A stretch of DNA of 64,000 nt. Origin: Citrobacter koseri (lineage in GTDB: Bacteria > Pseudomonadota > Gammaproteobacteria > Enterobacterales > Enterobacteriaceae). The notes beneath the pieces were generated by a model, which searched no databases, was not told where the DNA came from, and saw only the letters and a list, made by a program, of their open reading frames with translations. This document shows, one piece after another, positions 44,264 through 55,206 of this stretch; position 1 is the stretch's first letter; every line of letters begins with the position of its first letter. The stretch covers positions 372,001 through 436,000 of the forward strand of contig UAVY01000001.1 in NCBI GenBank assembly GCA_900446925.1. The letters are read 5' to 3'. The position numbers were made by a program, and so were the translations under genes.

Positions 44264-45238
44264 GTGAATGATAATAATCTGCCGGGACGACGTCTAATCG
44301 AGCAACGGCCAGAAGACAAACCTCAAATTTTCAGAACGCTGAGAAATATTGACCTTAATCTCTTGACTATTTTTGAAGCGGTATACGTTCATAAAGGCAT
44401 CGTCAATGCTGCGAAAATTCTTAATTTAACGCCATCCGCTATTAGCCAGTCTATTCAAAAATTACGCGCTATATTTCCCGACCCGCTATTTATCCGTAAA
44501 GGCCAGGGCGTGACCCCGACGGCCTATGCCACCCACCTGCATGAGTATATTAGCCAGGGGCTGGAATCTATTCTGGGCGCGCTGGATCTGACCGGCAGCT
44601 ACGACAAACAACGCACTATCACGATAGGCACGCCCCCCTCTATCGGGGCGTTAGTCATGCCAACCATCTATCAGGCGATCAAATCCCGGTATCCGCAGCT
44701 TCTGTTACGCAACATTCCGGTAAGCGACGCCGAATGCCAGCTCAGCCAGTTTCAGACCGATTTGGTCATCGATACCCATATCTACAGTAGTCGGGCCATT
44801 CATCACCATGTGCTGTTTGCCGATACTGTTGAGCTGGTTTGTCGCCAGGATCACCCTTCACTTTCCGCCCCGCTAACCGAAGAGAAGCTGAAAGCGGTCG
44901 ACCATACTCTGCTGATGCTCGAAGGGCAGAATTTCAGCCTGGTGCGTCAGCGTATCCAGGACCTCTTCCCTGAACGACAAATCAACTTTAGCAGCTACAA
45001 CATCTTCACCATTGCCTCACTCATCGCCAGCAGCGACCTGCTGGCGATGATGCCCACCCGGTTCTACACCTTATTTAGCCGTTGCTGGCCGCTCAAGCGC
45101 ATTCCCTATGCGCCACTGAGCGATGAGAGAATCGACTTTTCGCTGCATTACAACAAATTAAGCTTACGTGACCCGGTGCTGGAGAATGTTATTGATGTGA
45201 TACGCGATGCGTTTCGAACCGGAGATGTTGCTGCTTAG
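44264..45238 (+). CDS. ybeF: LysR-type regulator YbeF
   Basis: A 324-residue LysR regulator with the N-terminal winged helix (about 30-90, including NLLTIFEAVYVHKGIVNAAK and LTPSAISQSIQKLR) and a C-terminal effector domain. It uses a GTG start with an upstream GGAG. The effector half differs more from E. coli YbeF than the neighbouring genes do from theirs, as often seen for regulators. Target genes and ligand are unknown; the position between lipB and lipA is conserved. Intact. Confidence 0.92.
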   Translation: MNDNNLPGRRLIEQRPEDKPQIFRTLRNIDLNLLTIFEAVYVHKGIVNAAKILNLTPSAISQSIQKLRAIFPDPLFIRKGQGVTPTAYATHLHEYISQGLESILGALDLTGSYDKQRTITIGTPPSIGALVMPTIYQAIKSRYPQLLLRNIPVSDAECQLSQFQTDLVIDTHIYSSRAIHHHVLFADTVELVCRQDHPSLSAPLTEEKLKAVDHTLLMLEGQNFSLVRQRIQDLFPERQINFSSYNIFTIASLIASSDLLAMMPTRFYTLFSRCWPLKRIPYAPLSDERIDFSLHYNKLSLRDPVLENVIDVIRDAFRTGDVAA

Positions 45239-45425
45239 TCACAGGAGATGTTGGGCAAATGGCACAAAACAACAACTATTTTACATTTTGCCGACCACTC
45301 AGGCTGCTTTATGGCCCGTTTCAATGATATACTGCCTGTAGTTAATTCAAAAATAGTTGATAAATACAACATTCCCTTGAATTGAAACGCTTTCCTTCGT
45401 TATTCGCAACTGGAACACGCACGCT

Positions 45426-46392
45426 ATGAGTAAACCCATTGTGATGGAACGCGGTGTCAAATACCGCGATGCCGATAAGATGGCCCTTATCCCGGTTAAA
45501 AATGTGGCAACAGAGCGCGAAGCCCTGCTGCGTAAACCGGAATGGATGAAAATAAAGCTTCCAGCGGACTCCACTCGTATCCAGGGCATCAAAAGCGGCA
45601 ATGCGCAAAAATGGCCTGCATTCTGTCTGCGAGGAAGCCTCTTGCCCTAACCTGGCGGAATGTTTCAATCACGGAACCGCCACCTTTATGATCCTCGGCG
45701 CGATTTGTACCCGCCGTTGCCCGTTCTGTGACGTTGCCCACGGTCGCCCTGTCGCCCCGGATACTAACGAACCATTAAAACTGGCTCAGACGATTGCGGA
45801 TATGGCGTTACGCTATGTGGTTATCACCTCCGTTGACCGCGATGATCTGCGCGATGGCGGCGCTCAGCACTTTGCTGACTGCATTACCGCGATTCGTGAA
45901 AAAAGCCCGGCAATTAAAATTGAAACGCTGGTGCCTGACTTCCGTGGCCGTATGGATCGCGCACTGGAGATCCTTAACGCCACTCCGCCAGATGTCTTCA
46001 ACCATAACCTTGAAAACGTACCGCGTGTCTATCGTCAGGTACGCCCAGGCGCCGATTACAACTGGTCGCTGAAGCTGCTGGAGCGTTTCAAAGAGGCCCA
46101 CCCGGAAATCCCAACCAAATCGGGTCTGATGGTCGGTCTGGGAGAAACCAACGCTGAAATCATTGAGGTTATGCGCGACTTGCGCCGTCATGGCGTCACC
46201 ATGCTGACGCTGGGCCAGTATTTACAGCCAAGCCGCCATCACCTGCCGGTACAGCGTTATGTTAGCCCGGAAGAGTTCGATGAGATGAAAGCCGAAGCCA
46301 TGGCGATGGGCTTTACCCATGCCGCTTGCGGACCGTTTGTTCGTTCTTCTTACCATGCAGACATGCAGGCGAAAGGACTGGAAGTGAAGTAA
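45426..46392 (+). CDS. lipA: Lipoyl synthase LipA (frameshifted as written)
   Basis: A radical-SAM enzyme inserting two sulfurs into octanoyl domains, 321 residues when repaired. The auxiliary cluster motif [12 protein letters not shown] and the radical-SAM motif CTRRCPFC are intact, and the C-terminal RSSYHA serine ligand is present. One extra A (AA at 45600-45601) breaks the frame after RIQGIKSG; removing it gives [15 protein letters not shown]. As written, the first 58 residues are out of frame. A bidirectional terminator follows. Read as sequence error. Confidence 0.93.
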
Positions 46393-46422
46393 TCGAGTAA
46401 TACTCGCTTACATTTAACGCAT

Positions 46423-46451
46423 AAAAAAACCCGCTTAAACGCGGGTTTTTT
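46423..46451. terminator. Bidirectional terminator between lipA and tatE
   Basis: AAAAAAACCCGC-TTAAAC-GCGGGTTTTTT: A- and T-runs flank the stem, so it can end both convergent genes. Confidence 0.9.
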
Positions 46452-46493
46452 CTCTTCAGAGTCAGATGAAGGAGCATCCTGCTCGCGTCATGA

Positions 46494-46697
46494 TCACTCT
46501 TTATGAGAGAGTTTCTCAGCCTGAATATCGCCGCCCGCTTCTTTTTTCGCGCCAGCGTCTTCATCATTCATCGCCTTTTTGAAACCTTTAATTGCCGTGC
46601 CCAGGTCTCCGCCCAGCGTACGTAACTTCCTGGTACCAAACAGCAGAACGACCAGTGCGGCAACCACCAGCAGTTTGGTAATACTAATCTCACCCAT
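46494..46697 (-). CDS. tatE: Twin-arginine translocase subunit TatE
   Basis: A 67-residue TatA-like subunit. One N-terminal membrane helix (about 5-20, [18 protein letters not shown]), the FGTRKL hinge, an amphipathic helix and a charged tail. It is a minor paralogue of TatA in the Tat protein-export pore, constitutively expressed in E. coli. The K-to-R change in the hinge is conservative. Intact. Confidence 0.95.
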   Translation of the reverse strand: MGEISITKLLVVAALVVLLFGTRKLRTLGGDLGTAIKGFKKAMNDEDAGAKKEAGGDIQAEKLSHKE

Positions 46698-46826
46698 AGA
46701 TACCTTCTTGACTTAAAATCAGGCGGCTTAACGCGCCATATTAACCTGAGAATATTAACGGTCATTCGACGCGCGCACACAATAGCAATCTGTAACAAGG
46801 TGAATCAAGCTTAGTTTAAAAAAACA

Positions 46827-47615
46827 TCATAATAATTGCGGTGGCGCAAAACGACGGTTACGTAAAACGGGAAGTTGCGCCCGAACTTGCCTGACGCGCT
46901 CGGCGGAGACCTCGGCCATAATCAGCGCCGGAGTCTCTGCCGCAGCGGCTACTGTGACGCCAAACGGATCGACGATTCGGCTCTGACCGATATTTTTGTT
47001 GCCGCACTCCCCTGCGGCAACGATATAGCAGGTTGAATCCAGCGCTCTTGCCGCCAGCAAGGTCGCCCAGTGATGCTCTTTCAGCGCCCCTCTTACCCAG
47101 GCGGCAGGCAGCACCAGAATGTCAGCCCCCTGCAAAGCCAGCGCCAGAGCCAGCTCCGGGAAGCGCAGGTCATAGCAGGTCATTAACCCGACTTTGATCC
47201 CCTCAACATCCAGCAGCGGGGCAATGGTGTCGCCTGCATCAACGCTGCGGGACTCCTGAATCGAAAAGGCATCGTACAAATGCAGCTTGGCGTAATGCGC
47301 AACAATCTTTCCCCCGCACAACGCAACCTGCATGTTGAATGCCCGCCCCGGCGTTGAAGGAACATGAATCGTCAGGATTGTCGTCATCGTATTGCGTGCG
47401 CTCTCACGCAGCAAGCAGCGCAAAAATCCGCCCTCCAGTAGCTGCGCGGACTTAACCGACAGATCGGGATCGCGATCGTCGCGAGCCAGCAGCGCCTCAG
47501 GCAACACCAGTAAGGAAACGCCATTTTCTGCCGCCTGAGACATTAACGAAACGCATGTTTCGGCGTTCTTTTCCCAGACCGACGCCACGGCAAATTGTCC
47601 TGCTGCAACGAGCAT
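46827..47615 (-). CDS. ybeM: Nitrilase-family deaminated glutathione amidase YbeM
   Basis: A 262-residue nitrilase superfamily member related to Nit1. The catalytic triad is visible: Glu (LPEALLAR), Lys (HYAKLHLYD) and Cys ([10 protein letters not shown]). Nit1-type enzymes, including an intact E. coli YbeM, repair deaminated glutathione. In E. coli K-12 the gene is a pseudogene; here it is full length with a strong GGAGGGGAG ribosome site. Divergent from crcB. Confidence 0.88.
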   Translation of the reverse strand: MLVAAGQFAVASVWEKNAETCVSLMSQAAENGVSLLVLPEALLARDDRDPDLSVKSAQLLEGGFLRCLLRESARNTMTTILTIHVPSTPGRAFNMQVALCGGKIVAHYAKLHLYDAFSIQESRSVDAGDTIAPLLDVEGIKVGLMTCYDLRFPELALALALQGADILVLPAAWVRGALKEHHWATLLAARALDSTCYIVAAGECGNKNIGQSRIVDPFGVTVAAAAETPALIMAEVSAERVRQVRAQLPVLRNRRFAPPQLL

Positions 47616-47706
47616 ACTCCCCTCCGACCAGATTCGTTAAACTCGCCAAAGATGTTTATTCGGCGTTACACTCATCCCATATACAATCAAATAGCAGGAA
47701 TATTCA

Positions 47707-48090
47707 GTGTTACAACTCCTTTTAGCAGTTTTTATTGGCGGTGGTACAGGAAGCGTAGCGAGATGGATGTTGAGTATGCGGTTTAATCCGCTTCATCAGT
47801 CCATTCCGTTCGGCACCCTGACGGCGAATTTGATCGGCGCCTTCATCATCGGTATGGGCTTCGCCTTATTTAGTCGCATGACGAATATTGATCCGATGTG
47901 GAAGGTGTTGATTACCACCGGTTTTTGCGGCGGCCTGACCACGTTTTCCACCTTCTCAGCGGAAGTTGTTTTTTTGCTCCAGGATGGGCGTTTTGGCTGG
48001 GCGATGGTGAATATACTGGTCAACCTGCTCGGGTCATTTGCCATGACCGCGCTTGCGTTTTGGCTGTTTTCGGCATCCACCGCGCATTAA
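47707..48090 (+). CDS. crcB: Fluoride channel CrcB (FluC)
   Basis: A 127-residue membrane protein with four helices that works as a dual-topology dimer exporting fluoride. Conserved [10 protein letters not shown] and [10 protein letters not shown] and the TTFSTFS motif lining the pore are present. GTG start with an AGGA site. I see no fluoride riboswitch in the short upstream gap. Intact, convergent with cspE. Confidence 0.95.
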   Translation: MLQLLLAVFIGGGTGSVARWMLSMRFNPLHQSIPFGTLTANLIGAFIIGMGFALFSRMTNIDPMWKVLITTGFCGGLTTFSTFSAEVVFLLQDGRFGWAMVNILVNLLGSFAMTALAFWLFSASTAH

Positions 48091-48096
48091 GGGCAT

Positions 48097-48124
48097 AAAA
48101 AAACCCGCCAGTTGGCGGGTTTTG
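48097..48124. terminator. Bidirectional terminator between crcB and cspE
   Basis: AAAAAAACCCGCC-AGTT-GGCGGGTTTT, with A- and T-runs on both sides of the stem, in the convergent gap. Confidence 0.9.
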
Positions 48125-48144
48125 GAATTCTTGCTGTCGTATGC

Positions 48145-48354
48145 TTACAGAGCGATTACGTTAGCAGCAGAAGGGCCTTTGGCACCGTTAGTGATTTCGA
48201 ACTCTACGCGCTGACCTTCAGCCAGAGTTTTAAAACCATTAGTCTGGATTGCAGAGAAGTGTACGAACACGTCTTTGCTGCCATCTTCCGGAGTAATGAA
48301 ACCGAATCCTTTGGATTCATTAAACCACTTAACGTTACCTTTAATCTTAGACAT
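48145..48354 (-). CDS. cspE: Cold-shock-like protein CspE
   Basis: A 69-residue cold-shock-domain RNA chaperone and antiterminator. The RNP1 (KGFGFI) and RNP2 (VFVHF) motifs are present. The ORF is open upstream, but homology fixes the start at [11 protein letters not shown]. The roughly 190-bp leader to pagP has no gene and probably forms the long 5' UTR usual for csp genes. Intact. Confidence 0.96.
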
Positions 48355-48541
48355 CAAAATTACCTTTACATGAAAAATAGACACAAATGCTGTGTCGGGT
48401 ACCAGTACATCAATTGTGGTGCATTTTGTCCAGTCCAACTTTGCCAAAAAGTGATAAATATCGCGTTATTTTTTAGATTTTTTGTACTACCTATTGTTTT
48501 ATAACGCTATTTTATATACCACTAACAAGGCATATCACTCA

Positions 48542-49105
48542 TCAAAACTGGAAACGCATCCAGGCAAAGTAGACGTTACCGTTGTTATACGTACCGGGGA
48601 TGTAGGTCATCTGGAACGTTGCCGGACCGTAGCCTATCGAGGCTAACGGCAACAGAACCGGCACCGGAATGTACTTCCAGTTATCACGCGCCGTTGCGCC
48701 AGCGGTAAATCCCAGCCCCATGTGGAAGTTTTCATCTGCCAGAGGTCGCCAGGTTTTTTCCCAACCGTAACCGCCGATAGGCTCCCACTTATTGAAGGAG
48801 TCTTTAAACGCCATGATGTAAAGCCCATGCCAGTTGCCTTTATCATCCCAGCGAGACTGACCAAACCCAGCCCCCCACGGGCGCTCATTGTAGCGATCCG
48901 TTTTTTCTTTATCGTAGGCAAACCGCGCATGCCAGGTAATGGCCGGCACGTACAAATCATAATGCTCGGGTTGTTGCCAGGTTTCCGACACATTATCTTT
49001 CAGCGTATCAAACCAGCCTTTATCTGCTGAAAAGGCCTGGGGCAGAAGGGCGAATTGCACAAAGAGAAATGAAAGAACAAGAAAATATTTTTTAGCGACA
49101 ATCAC
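48542..49105 (-). CDS. pagP: Lipid A palmitoyltransferase PagP
   Basis: A 187-residue outer-membrane enzyme that transfers palmitate from phospholipid to lipid A. A signal peptide ends near QAFSA (about residue 27); the mature eight-stranded barrel is close to E. coli ([25 protein letters not shown]) and ends in Phe. It uses a GTG start. In Salmonella it is PhoPQ-controlled; I could not find a convincing PhoP box upstream. Intact. Confidence 0.93.
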   Translation of the reverse strand: MIVAKKYFLVLSFLFVQFALLPQAFSADKGWFDTLKDNVSETWQQPEHYDLYVPAITWHARFAYDKEKTDRYNERPWGAGFGQSRWDDKGNWHGLYIMAFKDSFNKWEPIGGYGWEKTWRPLADENFHMGLGFTAGATARDNWKYIPVPVLLPLASIGYGPATFQMTYIPGTYNNGNVYFAWMRFQF

Positions 49106-49458
49106 AACTTAATTACCATCCTGGAGTTCAATACCGATCGTAGCAAAACGAACCTGAATGGAATCTTAACAAAAAACAGGTAACGAAAAATCAGAAAACT
49201 CCCCTTTGCAATAGCAAACCCACTTATTTCCCGTTTATTTCATACGGATCATCGCCGTTTACTGAAACTTTTTATCATCAGGAAAGGGAATCTGGCCTGT
49301 TATAATTCTGTACACCACCTCACAGTTAACATTGAATTTCCATAAAAATAACAAATACAAAACAAATACGTTTCTACGTAAATTTTTCGCCTGAGAGATT
49401 TCATATTCGTTGCCTGCATGAAAAAATAACAACACAGGACGTTTAATCCGTCCTTTTC
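49106..49458. other. pagP-dcuC divergent gap, no gene
   Basis: Very AT-rich DNA between divergent genes. Two GTTTA motifs near 49233 and 49259 are too far apart for a standard PhoP box. No ORF of note. Confidence 0.4.
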
Positions 49459-49472
49459 TTGATTTTAATCAG
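49459..49472. promoter_or_regulatory. FNR site upstream of dcuC
   Basis: TTGAT-TTTA-ATCAG, one mismatch from the FNR consensus TTGAT-N4-ATCAA, about 95 bp before dcuC. dcuC is an anaerobic, FNR-activated gene in E. coli. Confidence 0.65.
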
Positions 49473-49564
49473 CAAGGGGAAGCGGTTTATTCGGCACATT
49501 TTCACACCACTTTCTGTTCCTTTTTTATTCTTACTTTCTGGGCGTCCAGGCGACAGGGGAAACA

Positions 49565-50950
49565 ATGCTAACGTTTATTGAACTCCTTATTGGGGTTATG
49601 GTTATTGTGGGTGTAGCGCGCTACATCATTAAAGGTTATTCGGCAACCGGCGTGCTCTTTGTGGGCGGCCTGGTGCTGCTGATTATCAGCGCGTTAATGG
49701 GGCATAAAGTTCTGCCCGCCAGTGAAACCAGTACCGGCTACACTGCAACGGACATCGTTGAATACATTAAGATTCTGTTGATGAGCCGTGGTGGCGACCT
49801 CGGTATGATGATCATGATGCTGTGCGGTTTCGCCGCCTACATGACGCATATCGGCGCAAACGACATGGTTGTAAAACTGGCCTCCAAACCGCTGCAATAC
49901 ATTAACTCACCTTACCTGCTGATGATCGCCGCCTATTTTGTCGCCTGCCTGATGTCGCTGGCGGTCTCTTCGGCAACAGGGCTTGGCGTATTGTTGATGG
50001 CAACGCTCTTTCCGGTGATGGTCAACGTCGGGATCAGCCGTGGCGCTGCCGCCGCCATCTGCGCTTCCCCCGCAGCGATCATCCTCTCTCCGACCTCGGG
50101 CGACGTGGTTCTGGCGGCAAAAGCGGCTGAGATGCCGTTGATTGATTTTGCCTTTAAAACAACCCTGCCGATCTCCATTGCCGCCATTATCGGTATGGCG
50201 ATTGCCCACTTTTTCTGGCAGCGTTATCTGGATAAAAAAGAGAACATCTCCCATGAAATGCTGGATGTAAACGAAATTACCACCACCGCCCCGGCGTTTT
50301 ACGCCATTCTGCCATTCACACCGATTATCGGCGTTCTGGTTTTTGATGGTAAATGGGGTCCGCAGCTGCACATTATTACTATTCTCGTCATCTGTATGCT
50401 GCTCGCTGCCGTGCTGGAGTTCATTCGCGGATTCAATACACAGAAAGTCTTTTCCGGTCTGGAAGTCGCGTACCGCGGGATGGCTGACGCATTTGCGGGC
50501 GTGGTGATGCTGCTGGTCGCAGCCGGGGTATTCGCTCAGGGGCTGAGCACTATCGGTTTCATCCAGAGTCTGATCTCTATCGCCACCTCGTTTGGCTCCG
50601 CCAGTATTATCCTCATGCTGGTACTGGTGATCCTGACCATGCTCGCGGCAATGACCACCGGTTCCGGTAACGCGCCTTTCTATGCCTTTGTCGAAATGAT
50701 TCCCAAACTGGCGCACTCTTCCGGTATTAACCCGGCTTACCTGTCCATTCCGATGTTGCAGGCTTCAAATCTGGGGCGCACGATCTCCCCGGTCTCTGGC
50801 GTCGTCGTTGCGGTGGCAGGGATGGCGAAGATTTCGCCGTTTGAAGTGGTGAAGCGTACTTCCGTTCCGGTTATGGTCGGGCTGCTGGTTGTCATCATTG
50901 CAACTGAAGTGATGGTGCCAGGCACTTCTTCCGCTGTAGCAGGTGGTTAA
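49565..50950 (+). CDS. dcuC: Anaerobic C4-dicarboxylate transporter DcuC
   Basis: A 461-residue inner-membrane transporter with about a dozen helices, mainly a succinate efflux carrier during glucose fermentation. The Dcu-type conserved segments (SSATGLGVLLMATLFPVMVN, ASPAAIILSPTSGDVVLAAK, NLGRTISPVSGVVVAVAGM) are present. An FNR-like site upstream fits anaerobic expression. It neighbours the citrate fermentation genes, which produce succinate. Intact. Confidence 0.95.
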   Translation: MLTFIELLIGVMVIVGVARYIIKGYSATGVLFVGGLVLLIISALMGHKVLPASETSTGYTATDIVEYIKILLMSRGGDLGMMIMMLCGFAAYMTHIGANDMVVKLASKPLQYINSPYLLMIAAYFVACLMSLAVSSATGLGVLLMATLFPVMVNVGISRGAAAAICASPAAIILSPTSGDVVLAAKAAEMPLIDFAFKTTLPISIAAIIGMAIAHFFWQRYLDKKENISHEMLDVNEITTTAPAFYAILPFTPIIGVLVFDGKWGPQLHIITILVICMLLAAVLEFIRGFNTQKVFSGLEVAYRGMADAFAGVVMLLVAAGVFAQGLSTIGFIQSLISIATSFGSASIILMLVLVILTMLAAMTTGSGNAPFYAFVEMIPKLAHSSGINPAYLSIPMLQASNLGRTISPVSGVVVAVAGMAKISPFEVVKRTSVPVMVGLLVVIIATEVMVPGTSSAVAGG

Positions 50951-50973
50951 GCGAAGTAATTTGTAGACGATTC

Positions 50974-51128
50974 GCCGGATGGCGGCGTAACGCCTTATCC
51001 GGCCTACAAATCTTACCCGTAGGCCCGGTAAGCATAGCGCCACCGGGCAATTGGCCGGATGGCGGCGTAACGCCTTATCCGGCCTACGATCTTACCGTAG
51101 GCCCGGTAAGCATAGCGCCACCGGGCGA
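50974..51128. repeat. Tandem BIME between dcuC and dpiA
   Basis: Two near-identical copies, about 80 bp apart, of GCCGGATGGCGGCGTAACGC...TATCCGGCCTAC followed by GTAGGCCCGGTAAGCATAGC...CCACCGGGC, at convergent gene ends. Confidence 0.92.
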
Positions 51129-51144
51129 TTTGCCAATCCCGAAT

Positions 51145-51821
51145 TCAACCGTGGTAAATACGCTGCGGTCTGCCCACTTTTCCGTGAATAATCTCGGCAA
51201 TAATCAAATGCTGACTGGCGCAATACTCCAGATACCGCCGGGATGTGGTACGGCTGATCGTCAACGCCTGCGCCACCGTCTCAGCCGTATGGCGCGTCGC
51301 TGGGTCGCTAAACAGCTTCAGCACGGCATTCAGCGTCAGAGCATCAATCCCGGTCGGCAAATCACCTTTTGGCTCCCCTCGCGCATAGGCATTAAACATC
51401 TCGTCAATCTGCCGCTGGCTGGCGCTATCGTTACCCGCCAGCATACGCCGGCGTTGCTGATACCGCGTAAGCGTCTGCCCCAGACGCTCATAGGCAATCG
51501 GCTTCACCAGATAATCAAACGCCCCCCAGCGCACCGCTTCGGAGACGGTTTCCATATCACTGGCGGCCGTGGTAAACACAATTCCGCCGGGATAGCGCGC
51601 CTGCATCAGTTCATGCAGCAGCGTGATGCCCTTCCCATCCGGCAGATAGTTATCCAACAGAATAAGCCCGGGTTTAAAACGTTCGATCATCATACGGGCC
51701 TGCGCCAGATTGCCCGCCAGCCATATCTGGCTGAACCGGGAATATGGCGGATATATTCCGCATGCATTTCCGCCAGCAGCGTTTCATCCTCAACGATCAA
51801 TAGGGTTAATGGTTCCGTCAT
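51145..51821 (-). CDS. dpiA: Response regulator DpiA/CitB (frameshifted as written)
   Basis: A two-component regulator of citrate fermentation, 225 residues when repaired. The receiver domain starts LTLLIVEDETLLAEMHAEY; the phospho-acceptor Asp is in LILLDNYLPDG and the switch Lys in YLVKPIAYER. The C-terminal HTH (TAETVAQALTISRTTSRRYLEYC) binds the AT-rich dpiB-citC gap. One base is missing: AA at 51734-51735 should be AAA, restoring IRHIPGFSQIWLAGNLAQARMM. Its start overlaps the dpiB 3' end by 32 bp. Confidence 0.9.
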
Positions 51822-53450
51822 CGTTTTTTTTCACTTTCGGAAGAAATAGAGAAAACAAGGTGCCACAGGGATCATTATCTTCCAGCGTAATCACCCCGCC
51901 ACAGCGCCCCACATAACTTGCAATCAGATACAGCCCGATGCCATGTTCGCCTGGTTCATCGGTTCGGGTGCTGACACCCTGTTCAAATATTTTTTCGCGC
52001 AGAGATTCAGGAACGCCGCATCCCTGATCGGCAACTTCAATCACTACATCGTCCCCTTCGTCGCTCAAATAGAGTTCAACGACGTTATTCCTTCCCGGGT
52101 ACGCAAACTGGCTTCAAACGCGTTATCGAGAAGATTGCCGACAATCGCGGCAAATTCGGTGCTATCAAGCCCTTCCGGGAGTCGGTGCAGCTGACTGCCA
52201 GGCACGATCGTCATTTTTAGCCCCAGCTCCCGCGCCCGCTGGACTTTGCCGAACAGCAGACCGGCGACCTGGCGATCGGCAAACGCGCTGCGTAGACTAT
52301 CGATCAGTTGCTGTTGCGCCTGCGACTCGCCCTGCACCATTTCCCTGACCCGATCATACTCTTTCATCTGGAGCAGACCGTTGAGCGTCGACATCCAGTT
52401 CAGGTGTTCATGACGCAGCGTTCTCAGGCTCTCCACATACTGTTTTATTTGCGTCAGTTGGGCGTTCAGGGTGGAAATTTCATCCTTGCTGCGAAAACTG
52501 ATGATCGCCCCCAGTAATTCATCCCCGGAGCGAATGGCCTCACGATTAGCAATAACGCTCAACCCATTGAAATTCGCCATCACATCCTGGCGTTTTTCCG
52601 CAATCTGCTGTGTGAAGAAGTCCGCAGGATTAACTACCGTCTCTATCGACTTACCCAGCCATTGCCGTCCCGGCGAACGCAGCCCCAGCATTTTTCGCGC
52701 GTTGCGGTTAATGGCGGTAATGTGCCCTTCCGGGTCGACTGCAATTAATCCTTCATACACTGAACTGAATAATGCCTCCTGCTGGCGCACAACGCGCGCA
52801 ATCTGCTTTGGCTCCATCCCCAGCATCTGGCGGCGAATGTGGGCGGCGAAAAACCAGGAAAGCAGCATAAGCACCACCAGCAGCAGAACGAATACGCCCG
52901 CCATCGGCAGTAAAAAATCCAGTCGCCAGCTGTCAATTTTACTGACCAGATAACCGATGGAAACCACGCCGATCACGTTGCCATTGTCGTCAAATATCGG
53001 CGTTTTAGCGCGCATCGCCATGCCAATAGACCCCTTGCCGGTGATGAAATAGCTCTCACCGTTCTCCAGCGCGCCGGGTTTCGTGAACTGCATCGGATAA
53101 CCAATTTTTTCCGGGTTAGGATGGTAGAGGCGAATCGAGTTTTTGTCGCCGATGACCACATAATCAAAATCGGTGTCGCTTTGTAGTTTATCCGCGATGG
53201 TCGCCAGCCGCCTGTAATCCCGGTGTTTCACGGCCGTGATGATACTGTCGTTGGAGGCGATAATTTTTGCCTGGTTCATCGCCATATCCCTGACATGCGA
53301 TGCCAGATAGTCTTCAAAGCTGGCGGAAAAATAGCGGGCTAACGCGGCGATGATGAAAACAGAAACGACCAGAATGAGCAGAAAAATCCGCAGCGGGAAC
53401 GCGAGTTGACGAAAAAAAAGAAACCGTTTTTTATTTTTTGGGTCGGGCAT
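51790..53450 (-). CDS. dpiB: Sensor histidine kinase DpiB/CitA (frameshifted as written)
   Basis: A membrane sensor of citrate, 553 residues when repaired. Two membrane helices (about 20-42 and 180-200) flank a periplasmic PAS domain with the citrate-binding GYPMQFTKPGALENGESYF region; then a cytoplasmic PAS, an H-box with phospho-His in LRTLRHEHLNWMSTLNG, and the ATPase domain (LLDNAFEAS, ADQGCGVPES, GEHGIGLYL). One base is missing at TT 52088-52089 (three expected), breaking the frame within the ATPase domain; repair restores NNVVELYLSDEGDD. Confidence 0.9.
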
Positions 53451-53836
53451 TGTTATTCCTTCGCTGGCGTAAGCGTCTCATTTCCCGTATATGTAATAAA
53501 AATGTTTTAACTTTCTGCTGTGCATTTAATAGCGATCGTTACAGATTCCCCACCTTAAATCAATTAAACAAATAAAACCCACCGCGCAATTTGCTATTAA
53601 ATTAATTAAAAAACTTAAAACCATTAAACACATAAAAACCATCTAAGTGTTTGTGAAATAAATCAAAATTTACCACCAAAATACCCCTTACGATGTAGGC
53701 AACAGAGAGAAAAAGAAATACGTCGTAATAAAAACAACGACCGCTCCAATTGAAAACAAAACGTTATCAGGTTGCAACGACACACAACATACGCAAAAAA
53801 CTGGCAACAAAATATATCATCAGGACGCTCAATACT
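53451..53836. promoter_or_regulatory. dpiB-citC divergent control region
   Basis: Extremely AT-rich, as in E. coli where DpiA and CRP act here. TGTGA-AATAAA-TCAAA (53652-53667) is a CRP-like site, and short AATTAAA repeats between 53560 and 53630 could be DpiA targets. No gene. Confidence 0.45.
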
Positions 53837-54913
53837 ATGTTCGGTAATAATGTATTCACGCAAGTGAAACGCTCAGAAAATAAAAAGATGGCGGTTATCA
53901 CGCAATTTCTGAAAGAGAATGATTTAAGCGTAGATACCACCGTCGAAGTTTTTATTACCGTTACGCGCGATGATCGTCTTATTGCCTGCGGCGGTATTGC
54001 CGGAAATATCATTAAATGCGTTGCTATCTGCCAATCCGTGCGCGGCGAAGGGCTGGCGCTGACGCTGGCTACAGAGTTAATCAACCTCGCCTACGAAAGG
54101 CACTGTACGCACCTCTTCATCTACACCAAAACAGAATACGAAGCGCTCTTTAAACAGTGCGGCTTCTCAACTCTGGCTGATGTGCCTGGCGTGATGGTGC
54201 TCATGGAAAACAGCAATACGCGCCTGAAACGCTACGCTGAATCCTTAACGAAACTGCGTCATGACGGGAAAAAAATCGGCTGTATCGTCATGAACGCCAA
54301 CCCCTTCACAAACGGGCATCGCTATCTGATCCAGCAGGCCGCCGCACAGTGCGACTGGCTGCATCTGTTCCTGGTAAAAGAGGATACGTCGCGTTTTCCG
54401 TACGAGGACAGGTTTGATCTGGTGATCAAAGGAACAACGGATATTCCACGCCTGACTGTGCATCGCGGTTCCGAGTACATCATCTCGCGTGCGACCTTTC
54501 CGTGCTACTTCATCAAAGAACAAAGCGTCATTAACCACTGTTACACCGAAATCGACCTGAAGATTTTCCGCCAGTACCTGGCGCCAGCATTGGGTGTAAC
54601 ACACCGTTTTGTCGGCACGGAACCGTTTTGCACCGTCACCTCCCAGTACAACCACGATATGCGCTACTGGCTGGAGACGCCAACGCTTCCCGCCCCACCC
54701 ATCGAGCTGGTGGAAATTGAGCGGCTGTGTTTCCAGGAGATGCCGATTTCCGCCTCCTGGGTGCGCAAGCTGCTGGTTAAAAAAGATCTCACGGCTATCG
54801 CACCGCTGGTTCCCAACCCCACTCTGCACTATCTGCAAGGCATGGTTGAACGTAACCCGTCCAGCGCGGTAGTCCGCCAAAAGACCCCCGCATTAGAAAC
54901 AGGTGAAAAATGA
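53837..54913 (+). CDS. citC: [Citrate (pro-3S)-lyase] ligase CitC
   Basis: A 358-residue enzyme that acetylates the thiol of the CitD prosthetic group, activating citrate lyase. An N-terminal GNAT-like domain (about 1-110) is followed by a nucleotidyltransferase domain with the [14 protein letters not shown] motif (HxGH type) and [10 protein letters not shown]. The start [14 protein letters not shown] follows an AGGA site; the open frame upstream lies in the AT-rich leader. It overlaps citD by ATGA. Intact. Confidence 0.94.
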   Translation: MFGNNVFTQVKRSENKKMAVITQFLKENDLSVDTTVEVFITVTRDDRLIACGGIAGNIIKCVAICQSVRGEGLALTLATELINLAYERHCTHLFIYTKTEYEALFKQCGFSTLADVPGVMVLMENSNTRLKRYAESLTKLRHDGKKIGCIVMNANPFTNGHRYLIQQAAAQCDWLHLFLVKEDTSRFPYEDRFDLVIKGTTDIPRLTVHRGSEYIISRATFPCYFIKEQSVINHCYTEIDLKIFRQYLAPALGVTHRFVGTEPFCTVTSQYNHDMRYWLETPTLPAPPIELVEIERLCFQEMPISASWVRKLLVKKDLTAIAPLVPNPTLHYLQGMVERNPSSAVVRQKTPALETGEK

Positions 54914-55206
54914 AAATAGACCAGGCTGCCGTCGCTGGCACACTTGAGTCCGGTGATGTGATGATTCGCATTGCTCCACTCGACACGCAGGATATTGACC
55001 TGCAAATCAACAGCAGCGTTGAAAAACAGTTTGGCGACGCCATTCGCGCCACCATTCTGGATGTGCTTGCCCGTTATAACGTCCGCGGCGTGCAACTAAA
55101 TGTTGATGACAAAGGCGCGCTGGACTGCATTTTGCGTGCGCGGCTGGAAGCGTTACTGGCTCGCGCCAGCGGCATCCCCGCTCTGCCGTGGGAGGATCGC
55201 CAATGA
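54910..55206 (+). CDS. citD: Citrate lyase acyl carrier protein CitD (gamma chain)
   Basis: A 98-residue acyl carrier subunit. Ser14 in [10 protein letters not shown] carries the 2'-(5''-phosphoribosyl)-3'-dephospho-CoA group made by CitG and attached by CitX. It overlaps both citC and citE through ATGA junctions, so the lyase subunits are translationally coupled. Intact. Confidence 0.95.
   Translation: MKIDQAAVAGTLESGDVMIRIAPLDTQDIDLQINSSVEKQFGDAIRATILDVLARYNVRGVQLNVDDKGALDCILRARLEALLARASGIPALPWEDRQ

Noticed and set aside
49230..49262. A PhoP box upstream of pagP
   Set aside because: Two GTTTA motifs are present, but their spacing is far larger than the five-base gap required.
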